Part shown: piece after piece, positions 1 through 5,580 of the stretch
Numbering within the stretch: position 1 is the stretch's first letter
How the letters are laid out: the number at the start of each line of letters is the position of its first letter
Source: Spirochaetota bacterium
GTDB lineage: Bacteria; Spirochaetota; Spirochaetia; Treponematales; Rectinemataceae
DNA length: 8,484 nucleotides
Direction: 5' to 3'
NCBI GenBank assembly: GCA_029265255.1
Contig: JAJUJQ010000035.1
Coordinates: 1-8,484 of the forward strand
Made by a program: the position numbers and the translations under genes
Notes under the pieces: generated by a model
The model's input: the letters and a program-made list of their open reading frames with translations, nothing else
Database searches by the model: none
What the model was told of the DNA's origin: nothing

Positions 1-147
1 GACAGACACCTCGACAGCAATGCGCCGAAGTCTGGTACTGCATTTATATTTTTGGGGATCTTCACGATACTCGCACTTCTCGAACTGTTTGGCGCGCTGA
101 GTCTGCTCAAACTCCTGGGCGGCTGGCTGACCTTCAGCGGGATATGA
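1..147 (+). CDS. C-terminal end of an unidentified membrane protein (partial, 5' end outside window)
   Basis: Frame 1 is open from the first base to a TGA at 145-147 and gives the last 48 residues of a protein. After a short polar stretch it is strongly hydrophobic: a run rich in Ile, Phe, Leu and Ala (residues about 13-41, containing FTILALLELFGALSLL) looks like one long or two short membrane segments, ending in GGWLTFSGI. No family motif is visible, so I do not name it. It converges on the minus-strand operon whose last gene stops at 200. The TGA shares its last A with the A-run that is the U-tract of that operon's terminator. GC is near 50%, like its right-hand neighbours. That it is a real gene rests only on the open frame, its hydrophobic composition and its clean end just before the terminator. 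Confidence 0.55.
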   Translation, partial: DRHLDSNAPKSGTAFIFLGIFTILALLELFGALSLLKLLGGWLTFSGI

Positions 148-171
148 AAAAACCGCAAGGAAACCTCGCGA
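147..171 (-). terminator. Rho-independent terminator of the minus-strand sugar-acid operon
   Basis: Read on the minus strand, CGCGAGG (170-164) pairs with CCTTGCG (160-154) across a UUU loop (163-161). That is a 7-bp stem with one G-U pair, followed at once by G and then six U (152-147). On the plus strand the wobble becomes an A-C mismatch and there is no U-tract after the stem, so the signal is directional. It lies 29 nt beyond the stop of the DgoK-family gene at 200 and is the natural end of the operon that starts near 3936. The U-tract touches the stop codon of the convergent partial gene. Confidence 0.8.
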
Positions 172-199
172 AACGCATCTACTCGAACCAAAGAGTCAT

Positions 200-1252
200 C
201 TATAGGAGCCCTGCGCGACGCACGATTAAGAGCGCGCCCTGAATCGCGAGGTTTCGCACATCGTCCTGGCTGGAAATGACGACAATTTTCGCTTCCCGGC
301 CTTGCGGAGTCCGCTTGAACAGCGCCTCGAACAGCCTGCAACGTTCCTCGCTCCCGATCAGAAACACCCTGCTGCCGATTTCAAAGCCAAATTCAGAATA
401 CGCGCCAAGCACTTTCAAGTCATCAGCGACGATGCACGCTTCAAGAAAGCGTCTTCGTATGCGCCAATCAGTCATCATCAGTGTATCCATAAAACGCGGC
501 ATGAGAAAGCTCCGAAGCAGACCATGATCACGGACCGCTTCCACTGCGAATAGCTCTACATCGTGAAGTCTTTTGTTCAGCGTCTCTCGATCCTGAATCT
601 GATCATCTCTCGATGAAGGGACTATCGATTTCGCGATAATCGAATCAGACGCCAGACTCTCGTATACTTGACCCGACAATGTGGTAATGCTGCCTAGAAT
701 CCTGTCCCGATCATCGATACTGATGAATTTCGTGTGAGAACTGAGATTCACCACAGTGGTGGGCTTGCCTCCGCCATACATGGCCAGAAGACCCATCATC
801 TGGGTCTCTTCGCCGCGCATGAAATCCAAATTTTTCACGTCGGATATAGGGGCTCCGCGATGCGGATCCGGCTTGTTCTTTATTCCCCTCACAAGATAGA
901 TATCCACTCCGATGCCGAGATCTGAGCCATCGGGGAGTCTGAACAGGTTTTTTGCGAGATCGTCCACCCCGACCGGCGCCAGCTGATGAGGCAATTCCAT
1001 CAATCCGAGCTCCGAGGTGATCATCCCCGATGAGATCACGAGCTTCAGCTTTGACCGCTCTAAGCCGGAGACCGCGAGCGATTCTTCGAACAACGTTCTC
1101 AAACCCTGCTTCAGCGGTTCCTTCGAACCGCTGGCAGCGGTATCCTTGACTCCTATCTTGGTTGCCATATTCGCCACGATGATACCATTGTCCGCCACTA
1201 TGCTGAACCGAGAATTTGTCGTTCCGCAGTCGATGATGCCAATGTAGTTCAT
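200..1252 (-). CDS. dgoK: DgoK-family 2-keto-3-deoxy sugar-acid kinase
   Basis: A 350-residue protein of the 2-dehydro-3-deoxygalactonokinase family (ASKHA fold), which phosphorylates a 2-keto-3-deoxy aldonate at the terminal hydroxyl with ATP in the cytoplasm. Visible motifs are the N-terminal phosphate loop IDCGTTN (residues 7-13), SSGMITSELG (74-83, compare AGMVGS..GW in E. coli DgoK), the family signature MRGEETQ (145-151) and SSHTKF (171-176), where E. coli has GTHCKW. The protein is about 55 residues longer than E. coli DgoK and the GTH is changed to SSH, so a different epimer or chain length is possible. It is the last gene of the minus operon, 8 nt after the upstream aldolase, with no strong Shine-Dalgarno sequence, which suggests translational coupling. 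The ATG at 1252 is chosen because it places the phosphate loop at residue 7, as usual. The family is confident, the exact substrate is not. Confidence 0.82.
   Translation of the reverse strand: MNYIGIIDCGTTNSRFSIVADNGIIVANMATKIGVKDTAASGSKEPLKQGLRTLFEESLAVSGLERSKLKLVISSGMITSELGLMELPHQLAPVGVDDLAKNLFRLPDGSDLGIGVDIYLVRGIKNKPDPHRGAPISDVKNLDFMRGEETQMMGLLAMYGGGKPTTVVNLSSHTKFISIDDRDRILGSITTLSGQVYESLASDSIIAKSIVPSSRDDQIQDRETLNKRLHDVELFAVEAVRDHGLLRSFLMPRFMDTLMMTDWRIRRRFLEACIVADDLKVLGAYSEFGFEIGSRVFLIGSEERCRLFEALFKRTPQGREAKIVVISSQDDVRNLAIQGALLIVRRAGLL
1112..1133 (-). repeat. Intragenic perfect 9-bp hairpin in the dgoK-like gene
   Basis: CAGCGGTTC (1112-1120) and GAACCGCTG (1125-1133) are exact reverse complements separated by 4 nt. 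In the mRNA the loop is GAAG. It lies in the codons for about residues 40-47 (around SGSKEPL), a poorly conserved stretch of the kinase. It has no U-tract, so it is not a terminator. It may be a mild translation or mRNA-stability element, or chance. Confidence 0.45.
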
Positions 1253-1260
1253 CTGTGCAC

Positions 1261-2145
1261 TCAGAGCACGCCAAGCTCGCCGAGAGAACGTTTCAGTTCA
1301 TTCTGCACCGACACACTCGCAGCGAGGAAGGGAGAGCGGGGAACGCAGTGTACGATTCCTCTGATCGAGAGCATCGCGTAGACCGCCTGCTGAGTCGAAC
1401 CCGCAAGATACATGAGATCACGAATCTTGTTGACGAGAAACTGCGTCTGGCGGCATCTCGAGAAATCATCATTCATGCCTTCGCGGTGCAGCTGCGTACA
1501 GAGTTCAGGAAATGCATTGGCGAGCCCGGGGATGAAAGCCTCAGCACCAAGCGACCGTGCGGAAAGCCACATCGATTCCGTGCCGAGCACCACATCGAAT
1601 CCGCGAGGCGCCAAACAGCTCCGATACGCCGAAAACTTGGCAATGTCAAAGGTAGCGTCCTTCACACCAGCGATGCCCATGTCGGCGAGCTTACTCATCG
1701 TCTTCATATCGATCTCATAGCCCGAAAATCTCGGATTGTGATACACGTAGACGGGGAATCCGGCCGGAACCGCTGACAATATTTCTCTGTAGTATTCGAT
1801 CACTCCCTCGCTATTATGATGGAAATAATAAGGAGCCACGGCGCTGATCGCCGCCGCTCCGATGCCTACAGCATGCTTGGAAAGCTCGGCGGCCTCTCGC
1901 GAAGACGCAGCACCCGTGTGGACTATTACTGGCAGCCTGTCAGCTGAGAATTTTATAGACTGCGAGGCGACTTCCTTTCTTTCCTCAAGATTCATGAGGG
2001 GGCCCGATCCATATGAGCCGCATACAAAGAGCCCATCAACTCGATCGCGCAGAAAGTGTACGAGTATCTTGAGCGCCTCAAAATCAACATCTCCATTTTC
2101 CTTGAACGGAGTTATCATCGGAGGAACTACGCCATATAACTTCAT
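1261..2145 (-). CDS. DapA-superfamily class I aldolase/lyase, probable 2-keto-3-deoxy sugar-acid aldolase (copy 1)
   Basis: A 294-residue (beta/alpha)8-barrel protein of the DHDPS/N-acetylneuraminate lyase superfamily, which acts through a Schiff base to cleave or condense pyruvate-containing compounds. Visible are VPPMITPF (7-14), the carboxylate-loop region GSYGSGP (43-49), APYYF (104-108), the catalytic Tyr135 in YHNP and the Schiff-base Lys162 in GVKDAT. The Arg138 of true dihydrodipicolinate synthase (YNVPSRTG) is replaced by Phe140, and the GTTGE loop by G-S-Y-G-S-G-P, closer to the GTTGLGP of archaeal KDG aldolase. Lysine biosynthesis is therefore unlikely and an aldolase for a 2-keto-3-deoxy acid is inferred. 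A good ribosome-binding site (AAGGAT at 2157-2152) fixes the start. It lies 15 nt after the RpiR gene and 8 nt before the kinase. Alternatives are a dehydratase or an N-acetylneuraminate-lyase-like enzyme. Confidence 0.85.
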   Translation of the reverse strand: MKLYGVVPPMITPFKENGDVDFEALKILVHFLRDRVDGLFVCGSYGSGPLMNLEERKEVASQSIKFSADRLPVIVHTGAASSREAAELSKHAVGIGAAAISAVAPYYFHHNSEGVIEYYREILSAVPAGFPVYVYHNPRFSGYEIDMKTMSKLADMGIAGVKDATFDIAKFSAYRSCLAPRGFDVVLGTESMWLSARSLGAEAFIPGLANAFPELCTQLHREGMNDDFSRCRQTQFLVNKIRDLMYLAGSTQQAVYAMLSIRGIVHCVPRSPFLAASVSVQNELKRSLGELGVL

Positions 2146-2160
2146 TAAAGTATCCTTATA

Positions 2161-3036
2161 TCAGAATTTCAGAAATGAGAGTCCCTGGCGAGATCGGGTG
2201 AGACGCGCAAGCGCAGCGTCGCCTCCCCGGATCGCCAAGGCCGTAAAGAGAATATCGATAATCGTAATCTGTACCATCCTCGAGACCATCGCATCGAGCC
2301 GGTATGCGGTTTCGAAGGATTTCACCATAATGCAGACATCGGCCACTCCTGCGAGAGGCGAATCCGCTTCACCCGTCAGCGCGATGACTTTCGCAATCCC
2401 CCTCACCTGTTCGGCCTGGAGCACCACGTCCCTCGACTCTCCCGAATACGATATCGCGAAGACGACATCGCCCTCCCGGGGTTCCGCCAGCATGAGCGCA
2501 TTGACATGCGAGTCCAGCGAAAAGTGACAGTCGACCCCCAAACGCGACAACTTGACGAACAGATCGTAGGCCGCCACCGCCGAGGTCCCATACCCAAGGA
2601 TGATGACGCGCTTCGCCTGCTCAAGGATATCGACGGTCCTCGCCAGGACTTCGTCGTCGATGGAGTTATTGTTCTCCTCGAGGACATGCATGCTGGAGAG
2701 AAATATTTTTTTTCTGATCGATGCCACGTCGTCGTGCACTTCGATCTCGGTTCCCGTGTCTGGCTTGTGAAAGCTGTTCCCTGCGATCTGTGTGGCGAGC
2801 GTCACCTTGAAATCGTGATATCCTGAAAAACCGAGGGAACGGTAAAATTTGACTATCGAGGCCTCGCTCTTCGCACCTGTCTGCATTGCTAAATGGGAAA
2901 TGGACATGCGCACGACATCCTGTGGATGCTCGATGATGTAGGTAGCGATCTGTTGCTGAATCGTGGGGAGAGTATCGATCCTTCTCTTAATTTCGGCGAG
3001 AATATCCATAGGTATCGGACGCAAATATGCTGTCAT
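2161..3036 (-). CDS. RpiR-family transcriptional regulator (HTH plus SIS domain)
   Basis: A 291-residue regulator with the standard two-domain plan. The N-terminal helix-turn-helix spans about residues 10-80, with the family recognition segment SEASIVKFYRSLGFSGYHDFK-like (57-77, Val in place of the more usual Arg). A SIS sugar-phosphate domain spans about 125-265, with GYGTSAVAA (148-156) and ISYSGESRD (195-203). Such proteins sense phosphosugars; KDPG-type intermediates are the reasonable effectors here (inference). The start ATG overlaps the stop of the upstream aldolase as ATGA (3036-3033) and has a GGGG-containing site about 8 nt upstream. The in-frame ATG at 3009 has no ribosome-binding site, so 3036 is preferred. 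Its place between two paralogous aldolases, in one of two divergent operons, points to local control of the 3927-4052 region. Whether it activates or represses cannot be seen. Confidence 0.92.
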   Translation of the reverse strand: MTAYLRPIPMDILAEIKRRIDTLPTIQQQIATYIIEHPQDVVRMSISHLAMQTGAKSEASIVKFYRSLGFSGYHDFKVTLATQIAGNSFHKPDTGTEIEVHDDVASIRKKIFLSSMHVLEENNNSIDDEVLARTVDILEQAKRVIILGYGTSAVAAYDLFVKLSRLGVDCHFSLDSHVNALMLAEPREGDVVFAISYSGESRDVVLQAEQVRGIAKVIALTGEADSPLAGVADVCIMVKSFETAYRLDAMVSRMVQITIIDILFTALAIRGGDAALARLTRSRQGLSFLKF

Positions 3037-3914
3037 GCGATAAGCCCCATAATTTGAAATTCTCTCAACGCTTTATCATATATATCTTTTGGAATTTCTG
3101 TATAGGGAGCTCGCGGATACCCAGGGTTGAATCCGCGCATCCTCAGGACGGCGTAGGTCATGGTCAAGGTCGGCCCAAGTTTAAGCACGTTTCTCGCCCT
3201 TATGACATCGAGTTGCTTTTTTGTTGTGAGACGGGAGTCGCCTTGTTTCCAGGTAGTGTAAAAATCTTCCAGAAATTCTGGAAATACGTTGGCTAGGCCA
3301 GCGATGACGCCGGAGGCTCCCGCGTCGAGAGCTGCAGCAGCAATGGCTTCTGTGCCAACGATAAAAGTAAAGTCGGGCTTTTTTACCGCGAGGACGTAGT
3401 TGTAAAAATTCACCAAGTCGAACGACGAATCCTTGACCCCTGCGAGCCCATCCTCCGCAAGAATGCGCAGCGTTTCGGGGAACACCGGATTTCTTGAAAG
3501 CTCTGGGTTGTTATAGACAAAAACAGGTATTTTCACAGCTCTGATCAGCGCGCGGTAGTGCTCAATGAGCTGTACCTGGCTGTAGGCATAATAATACGGA
3601 GGAATCGCCCCAACAGCGTCAGCGCCAGCAGCCTCAGCGTGCTGGGCAAGATCCACAGCCTCGGCGGTAGAAGGAGCCCCCACATGGATGATGACAAAAG
3701 CATCTCCCTTCTCTTTTATGACTATCTCCGCGATGCGCTTTCTCTCTTCGGTAGTCATCAAGGGACCGCTCCCATATGTTCCACAGGGATAGAAGCCTTG
3801 CACGTACTTCGAGAGATATCGAACGAGATCTTTCTGTGCGCCTTCATCTAGAGCACCATTTTTATCAAAACATGTGATAACTGGGGGGATAATTCCTCCA
3901 ATTCTTACCGGCAT
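3033..3914 (-). CDS. DapA-superfamily class I aldolase/lyase, probable 2-keto-3-deoxy sugar-acid aldolase (copy 2, promoter-proximal)
   Basis: First gene of the minus operon and a paralogue of the 1261-2145 gene; both share CG[ST]YGSGPLM..EERK and GTE.....GL/AGLAN-type segments. From the chosen start it has 293 residues: IPPVITCFDKNG (9-20), GTYGSGP (45-51), PPYYY (105-109), catalytic Tyr134 in YNNP and Schiff-base Lys161 in GVKDSS. The DHDPS arginine position is Leu139, and the loop has Tyr and Ser where GTTGE has Thr and Glu, so it is probably not a lysine-biosynthesis enzyme. A start four codons upstream (3926) is possible, but GGAGG (3924-3920) ends 5 nt before the ATG at 3914, while nothing suitable precedes the ATG at 3926, which would also begin only about 10 nt into the predicted transcript. 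Cytoplasmic. The exact substrate is unknown; a division of labour with the second copy is inferred. Confidence 0.86.
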   Translation of the reverse strand: MPVRIGGIIPPVITCFDKNGALDEGAQKDLVRYLSKYVQGFYPCGTYGSGPLMTTEERKRIAEIVIKEKGDAFVIIHVGAPSTAEAVDLAQHAEAAGADAVGAIPPYYYAYSQVQLIEHYRALIRAVKIPVFVYNNPELSRNPVFPETLRILAEDGLAGVKDSSFDLVNFYNYVLAVKKPDFTFIVGTEAIAAAALDAGASGVIAGLANVFPEFLEDFYTTWKQGDSRLTTKKQLDVIRARNVLKLGPTLTMTYAVLRMRGFNPGYPRAPYTEIPKDIYDKALREFQIMGLIA

Positions 3915-3917
3915 ACT

Positions 3918-3924
3918 ATCCTCC
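3918..3924 (-). promoter_or_regulatory. Ribosome-binding site that selects the ATG at 3914
   Basis: GGAGGAT on the minus strand, with 5 nt between GGAGG and the ATG at 3914. The upstream in-frame ATG at 3926 overlaps this site (its G is the first G of GGAGG) and has only A/T-rich sequence before it. This favours the shorter 293-residue aldolase. Confidence 0.75.
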
Positions 3925-3942
3925 ATAAAGAAATTTTATTTT

Positions 3943-3971
3943 ATATTACATCTTTTTGAAGTTTTTGGCAA
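3943..3971 (-). promoter_or_regulatory. Predicted sigma-70 type promoter of the aldolase-rpiR-aldolase-dgoK operon
   Basis: On the minus strand TTGCCA (3971-3966) and TAATAT (3948-3943) are separated by exactly 17 nt. This predicts a transcript start near 3936 and a leader of about 22 nt before the ATG at 3914. A TG precedes the -10 directly. The prediction is from consensus match and position only. Confidence 0.6.
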
Positions 3972-3978
3972 GAAAATT

Positions 3979-3992
3979 AAAAAATTTTTTTT
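3979..3992. repeat. A6T8 tract, containing a 12-bp A/T palindrome, between the divergent promoters
   Basis: Six A followed by eight T sit between the minus promoter -35 (3971-3966) and the plus promoter -35 (3994-3999). Such tracts bend DNA and can act as an UP-type element for both promoters. It could also simply reflect the AT-rich control region. Confidence 0.5.
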
Positions 3993-3993
3993 A

Positions 3994-4022
3994 TTGACGA
4001 CTCGCAAAACTCATGATACTCT
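3994..4022 (+). promoter_or_regulatory. Predicted sigma-70 type promoter of the tctCBA-kdgK operon
   Basis: TTGACG (3994-3999) is followed after 17 nt by TACTCT (4017-4022), which carries an extended -10 TG at 4014-4015. TACTCT is a weak -10 in its centre but keeps the key T, A and final T. The predicted start near 4029 leaves a leader of about 24 nt. A strong ribosome-binding site, AGGAGG (4039-4044), sits 8 nt before the ATG at 4053. The weak -10 is consistent with a regulated promoter. Confidence 0.55.
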
Positions 4023-4030
4023 AATTTCAT
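4013..4030. promoter_or_regulatory. Imperfect 18-bp dyad over the tct -10, candidate RpiR operator
   Basis: ATGATACTCTAATTTCAT has perfect ATGA/TCAT outer arms and 6 of 9 paired positions symmetric. It covers the predicted -10 and transcript start of the tct operon, so a bound protein would compete with RNA polymerase. Assignment to the neighbouring RpiR-family regulator is inference from location; I see no matching second copy in the region. Confidence 0.3.
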
Positions 4031-4052
4031 TGCAATATAGGAGGAAGGGTGT

Positions 4053-5027
4053 ATGAAAAAATTCGTACTTCTAGCCGTCGTCTTGTCCTTAATGACAAGC
4101 ATCCCCGTATTTGCCAAAGACCCCGCATATCCAACCAAGCCGATCACAATTATTTGTCCGTGGTCCCCTGGCGGCGGAACCGATAACACGGCGCGATTCA
4201 TCGCTGGCATGCTTTCGAAGGAGCTTGGTATCCCCGTGAACGTGGTGAACAAGACCGGCGGGAACGGAGCAATAGGCCATGTTGAAGGTGCGATGGCGGC
4301 TCCAGACGGTTATACGATCACCAACATCACCTTTGAACTCAACACACTAAAATATTTAGGCTACGCACAGCTGACTCCAGCGGACATTCTGCCTATATTC
4401 CAGTTCAACGAAGACCCAGCTGCGCTTTCGGTCCAAGCAAATTCTCCTTATAGGAACGTAAAAGACCTTCTCGACACAATCAAATCCAAGCCGGACGGCA
4501 CCTTTCTATTCTCCGGTTCTGTCATCGCATGTGCTTGGGATCTGCCTCGCGTACAAATGCTGATGGCAGCAGGGATCAATCCCAAGAGAGTAAAATTCAT
4601 CCCAACACAAGGTGGCGCGGCCCCCGCAATCACCGAACTGCTCGGCGGCCATGTTGATGCGGTCGTGTGCAGCTATCCAGAGATCGCTCCGCAGGTCGAA
4701 GCAGGAAAAATCAGAACTATCGCCGTGTTTTCCGATGAACGCATTCCCCTCTATCCCAATATTCCCACCCTCAAAGAACAAGGGATCGATGTCTCCGGGG
4801 GCACCTGGCGCGGTTTCGCTGTGCCACTTAAGACACCGACCTATGTGGTAAAAACATTGACCGATGCACTCAAAAAGGTCACCGCAAGTCAAGAATTCGT
4901 CAATTTTATGAATAAGAGCCAGTTTGGCATCAAGATCAGAGACCAGAAGGAATTCACTCAATTCATCAACGATCAGTTTAAGACGCTCGAAGGCGTCATG
5001 GAAGCCGCGGGCTATCTGAAAAAATAA
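4053..5027 (+). CDS. tctC: TctC/Bug-family periplasmic solute-binding protein of a TTT transporter
   Basis: A 324-residue extracytoplasmic receptor that binds an organic acid and delivers it to the TctAB membrane subunits. A signal peptide is clear: MKK, a hydrophobic core to about residue 20, and a cleavage site after VFA (Ala21), so the mature protein begins KDPAYPTKP. Family hallmarks follow in order: YPTKPITIICPWSPGGGTD (26-44), whose PGGGTD loop holds ligand carboxylate in Bug proteins, NKTGGNGAIG (about 66-75, usual form N[RK].G..G..G), and APDGYT (about 82-87). Length is normal. The ATG at 4053 has a strong AGGAGG site. A GC-rich hairpin (5049-5070) separates it from tctB and may keep receptor mRNA more abundant than that of the membrane subunits. 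The ligand cannot be read from the sequence; the neighbours suggest a keto-deoxy or aldonic sugar acid. Confidence 0.93.
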   Translation: MKKFVLLAVVLSLMTSIPVFAKDPAYPTKPITIICPWSPGGGTDNTARFIAGMLSKELGIPVNVVNKTGGNGAIGHVEGAMAAPDGYTITNITFELNTLKYLGYAQLTPADILPIFQFNEDPAALSVQANSPYRNVKDLLDTIKSKPDGTFLFSGSVIACAWDLPRVQMLMAAGINPKRVKFIPTQGGAAPAITELLGGHVDAVVCSYPEIAPQVEAGKIRTIAVFSDERIPLYPNIPTLKEQGIDVSGGTWRGFAVPLKTPTYVVKTLTDALKKVTASQEFVNFMNKSQFGIKIRDQKEFTQFINDQFKTLEGVMEAAGYLKK

Positions 5028-5048
5028 TTCTCTTGAATAGATATCACG

Positions 5049-5070
5049 GGGGGAGAGAGATTTCTCCCCC
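5049..5070 (+). promoter_or_regulatory. Stable hairpin between tctC and tctB
   Basis: GGGGGAGA (5049-5056) pairs with TCTCCCCC (5063-5070) as a perfect 8-bp stem, extendable by a G-U pair (5057-5062) to leave an AGAU loop. The sequence after it is TTAAATGAGG, not a U-tract, so it is a poor intrinsic terminator. The more likely role is a 3' stabiliser or partial attenuator that raises receptor level over TctB and TctA. It ends 6 nt before the tctB ribosome-binding site, so it might also influence tctB initiation. Confidence 0.65.
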
Positions 5071-5076
5071 TTAAAT

Positions 5077-5083
5077 GAGGAGG
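5077..5083 (+). promoter_or_regulatory. Strong ribosome-binding site fixing the TTG start of tctB
   Basis: GAGGAGG lies 5 nt before TTG at 5089-5091. No ATG is available in this frame near the N terminus of the first membrane segment, so the strong site on a weak start codon decides the start. Confidence 0.75.
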
Positions 5084-5088
5084 TATAT

Positions 5089-5577
5089 TTGAAAATCAGC
5101 CGTGAACATGTTGTAGGGTTTATCTGTATAGCGATTTCAATCGTAGTTCTCTGCATTACCCCATCATTCCCTACAGGACAAGAAGGGGCAAATCTGACCG
5201 GACCTGCGTTTTTCCCTAATGTGCTGGCTATCGCCTACATTATTCTGGCTTTTTTACAGATAATCTTGGCATTTAAGGCTCGGGGAAAGACCGAAAAAGG
5301 AGGGAACAGTGTCGCAAAGGCTAACCTGCAACGAAAAAAAATTACCACTACCTTCGAATTTATAGCCTTGATGATCGCGTATATCATATTCTTCGTCCCT
5401 CTAGGATATTTAATTTCCACGCTTCTATTCCTGTTTCTCCTAATGTGGCTTCTCGGGGTAAAATGGTGGAAAAGTCTGCTATATTCCGCTATATATACAA
5501 TATTTATCTATGTTCTTTTTGGCAAGCTTTTTACTATTGGTCTGCCCGCCGGAATACTCAGTATACTGGAGATATAA
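5089..5577 (+). CDS. tctB: TctB-family small membrane subunit of the TTT transporter
   Basis: A 162-residue inner-membrane protein with the four-helix plan of TctB: hydrophobic segments at about residues 8-25, 42-62, 88-105 plus 106-122, and 127-146. The N-terminal TGPAFFP motif (37-43) and the C-terminal LF.IGLPAGIL segment (148-157) are typical of the family. A charged loop (63-86, rich in Lys and Arg) lies between helices 2 and 3. TctB is needed with TctA for uptake, though its detailed role is unclear. Translation starts at TTG (5089), preceded by GAGGAGG. The stop is 3 nt before tctA, so the two membrane subunits are tightly coupled, while tctC is set apart by a hairpin. This family diverges fast, so assignment rests on size, topology, the two motifs and its place between tctC and tctA. 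Confidence 0.88.
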   Translation: MKISREHVVGFICIAISIVVLCITPSFPTGQEGANLTGPAFFPNVLAIAYIILAFLQIILAFKARGKTEKGGNSVAKANLQRKKITTTFEFIALMIAYIIFFVPLGYLISTLLFLFLLMWLLGVKWWKSLLYSAIYTIFIYVLFGKLFTIGLPAGILSILEI

Positions 5578-5580
5578 ATC

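Noticed and set aside
711..1274. Long open frame overlapping the dgoK-like gene in another minus-strand frame
   Set aside because: The translation has no family motifs and an Arg/Ser/Gly-rich composition typical of shadow frames; the DgoK frame has clear signatures across the same region.
1255..1776. Plus-strand open frame opposite the second aldolase
   Set aside because: Antisense to a gene with full catalytic motifs; composition rich in Arg, His and Ser and no recognisable domain.
1261..2145. Dihydrodipicolinate synthase (lysine pathway) label for the DapA-fold genes
   Set aside because: The substrate-binding arginine and the GTTGE loop are both replaced, and the context is catabolic.
1261..3914. 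Sialic-acid catabolism (NanA with RpiR-type NanR)
   Set aside because: No NanE epimerase, no ROK-type NanK kinase and no sialic-acid carrier is present; the kinases are of KDG/KDGal type, so sialic acid is less likely than a keto-deoxy aldonate.
3915..3926. Upstream ATG (3926) as start of the promoter-proximal aldolase
   Set aside because: No ribosome-binding site precedes it and it would lie about 10 nt from the predicted transcript start; GGAGG is placed correctly for the ATG at 3914.
3943..3950. HexR-like half-site TGTAAT at the minus-operon -10
   Set aside because: Only one half of the known HexR (RpiR-family) palindrome is present; the second half does not match, and the bases are explained by the -10 box.
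5049..5076. Intrinsic terminator after tctC
   Set aside because: The stem is strong but followed by TTAAATG rather than a U-tract, and tctBA-kdgK show no obvious promoter of their own.
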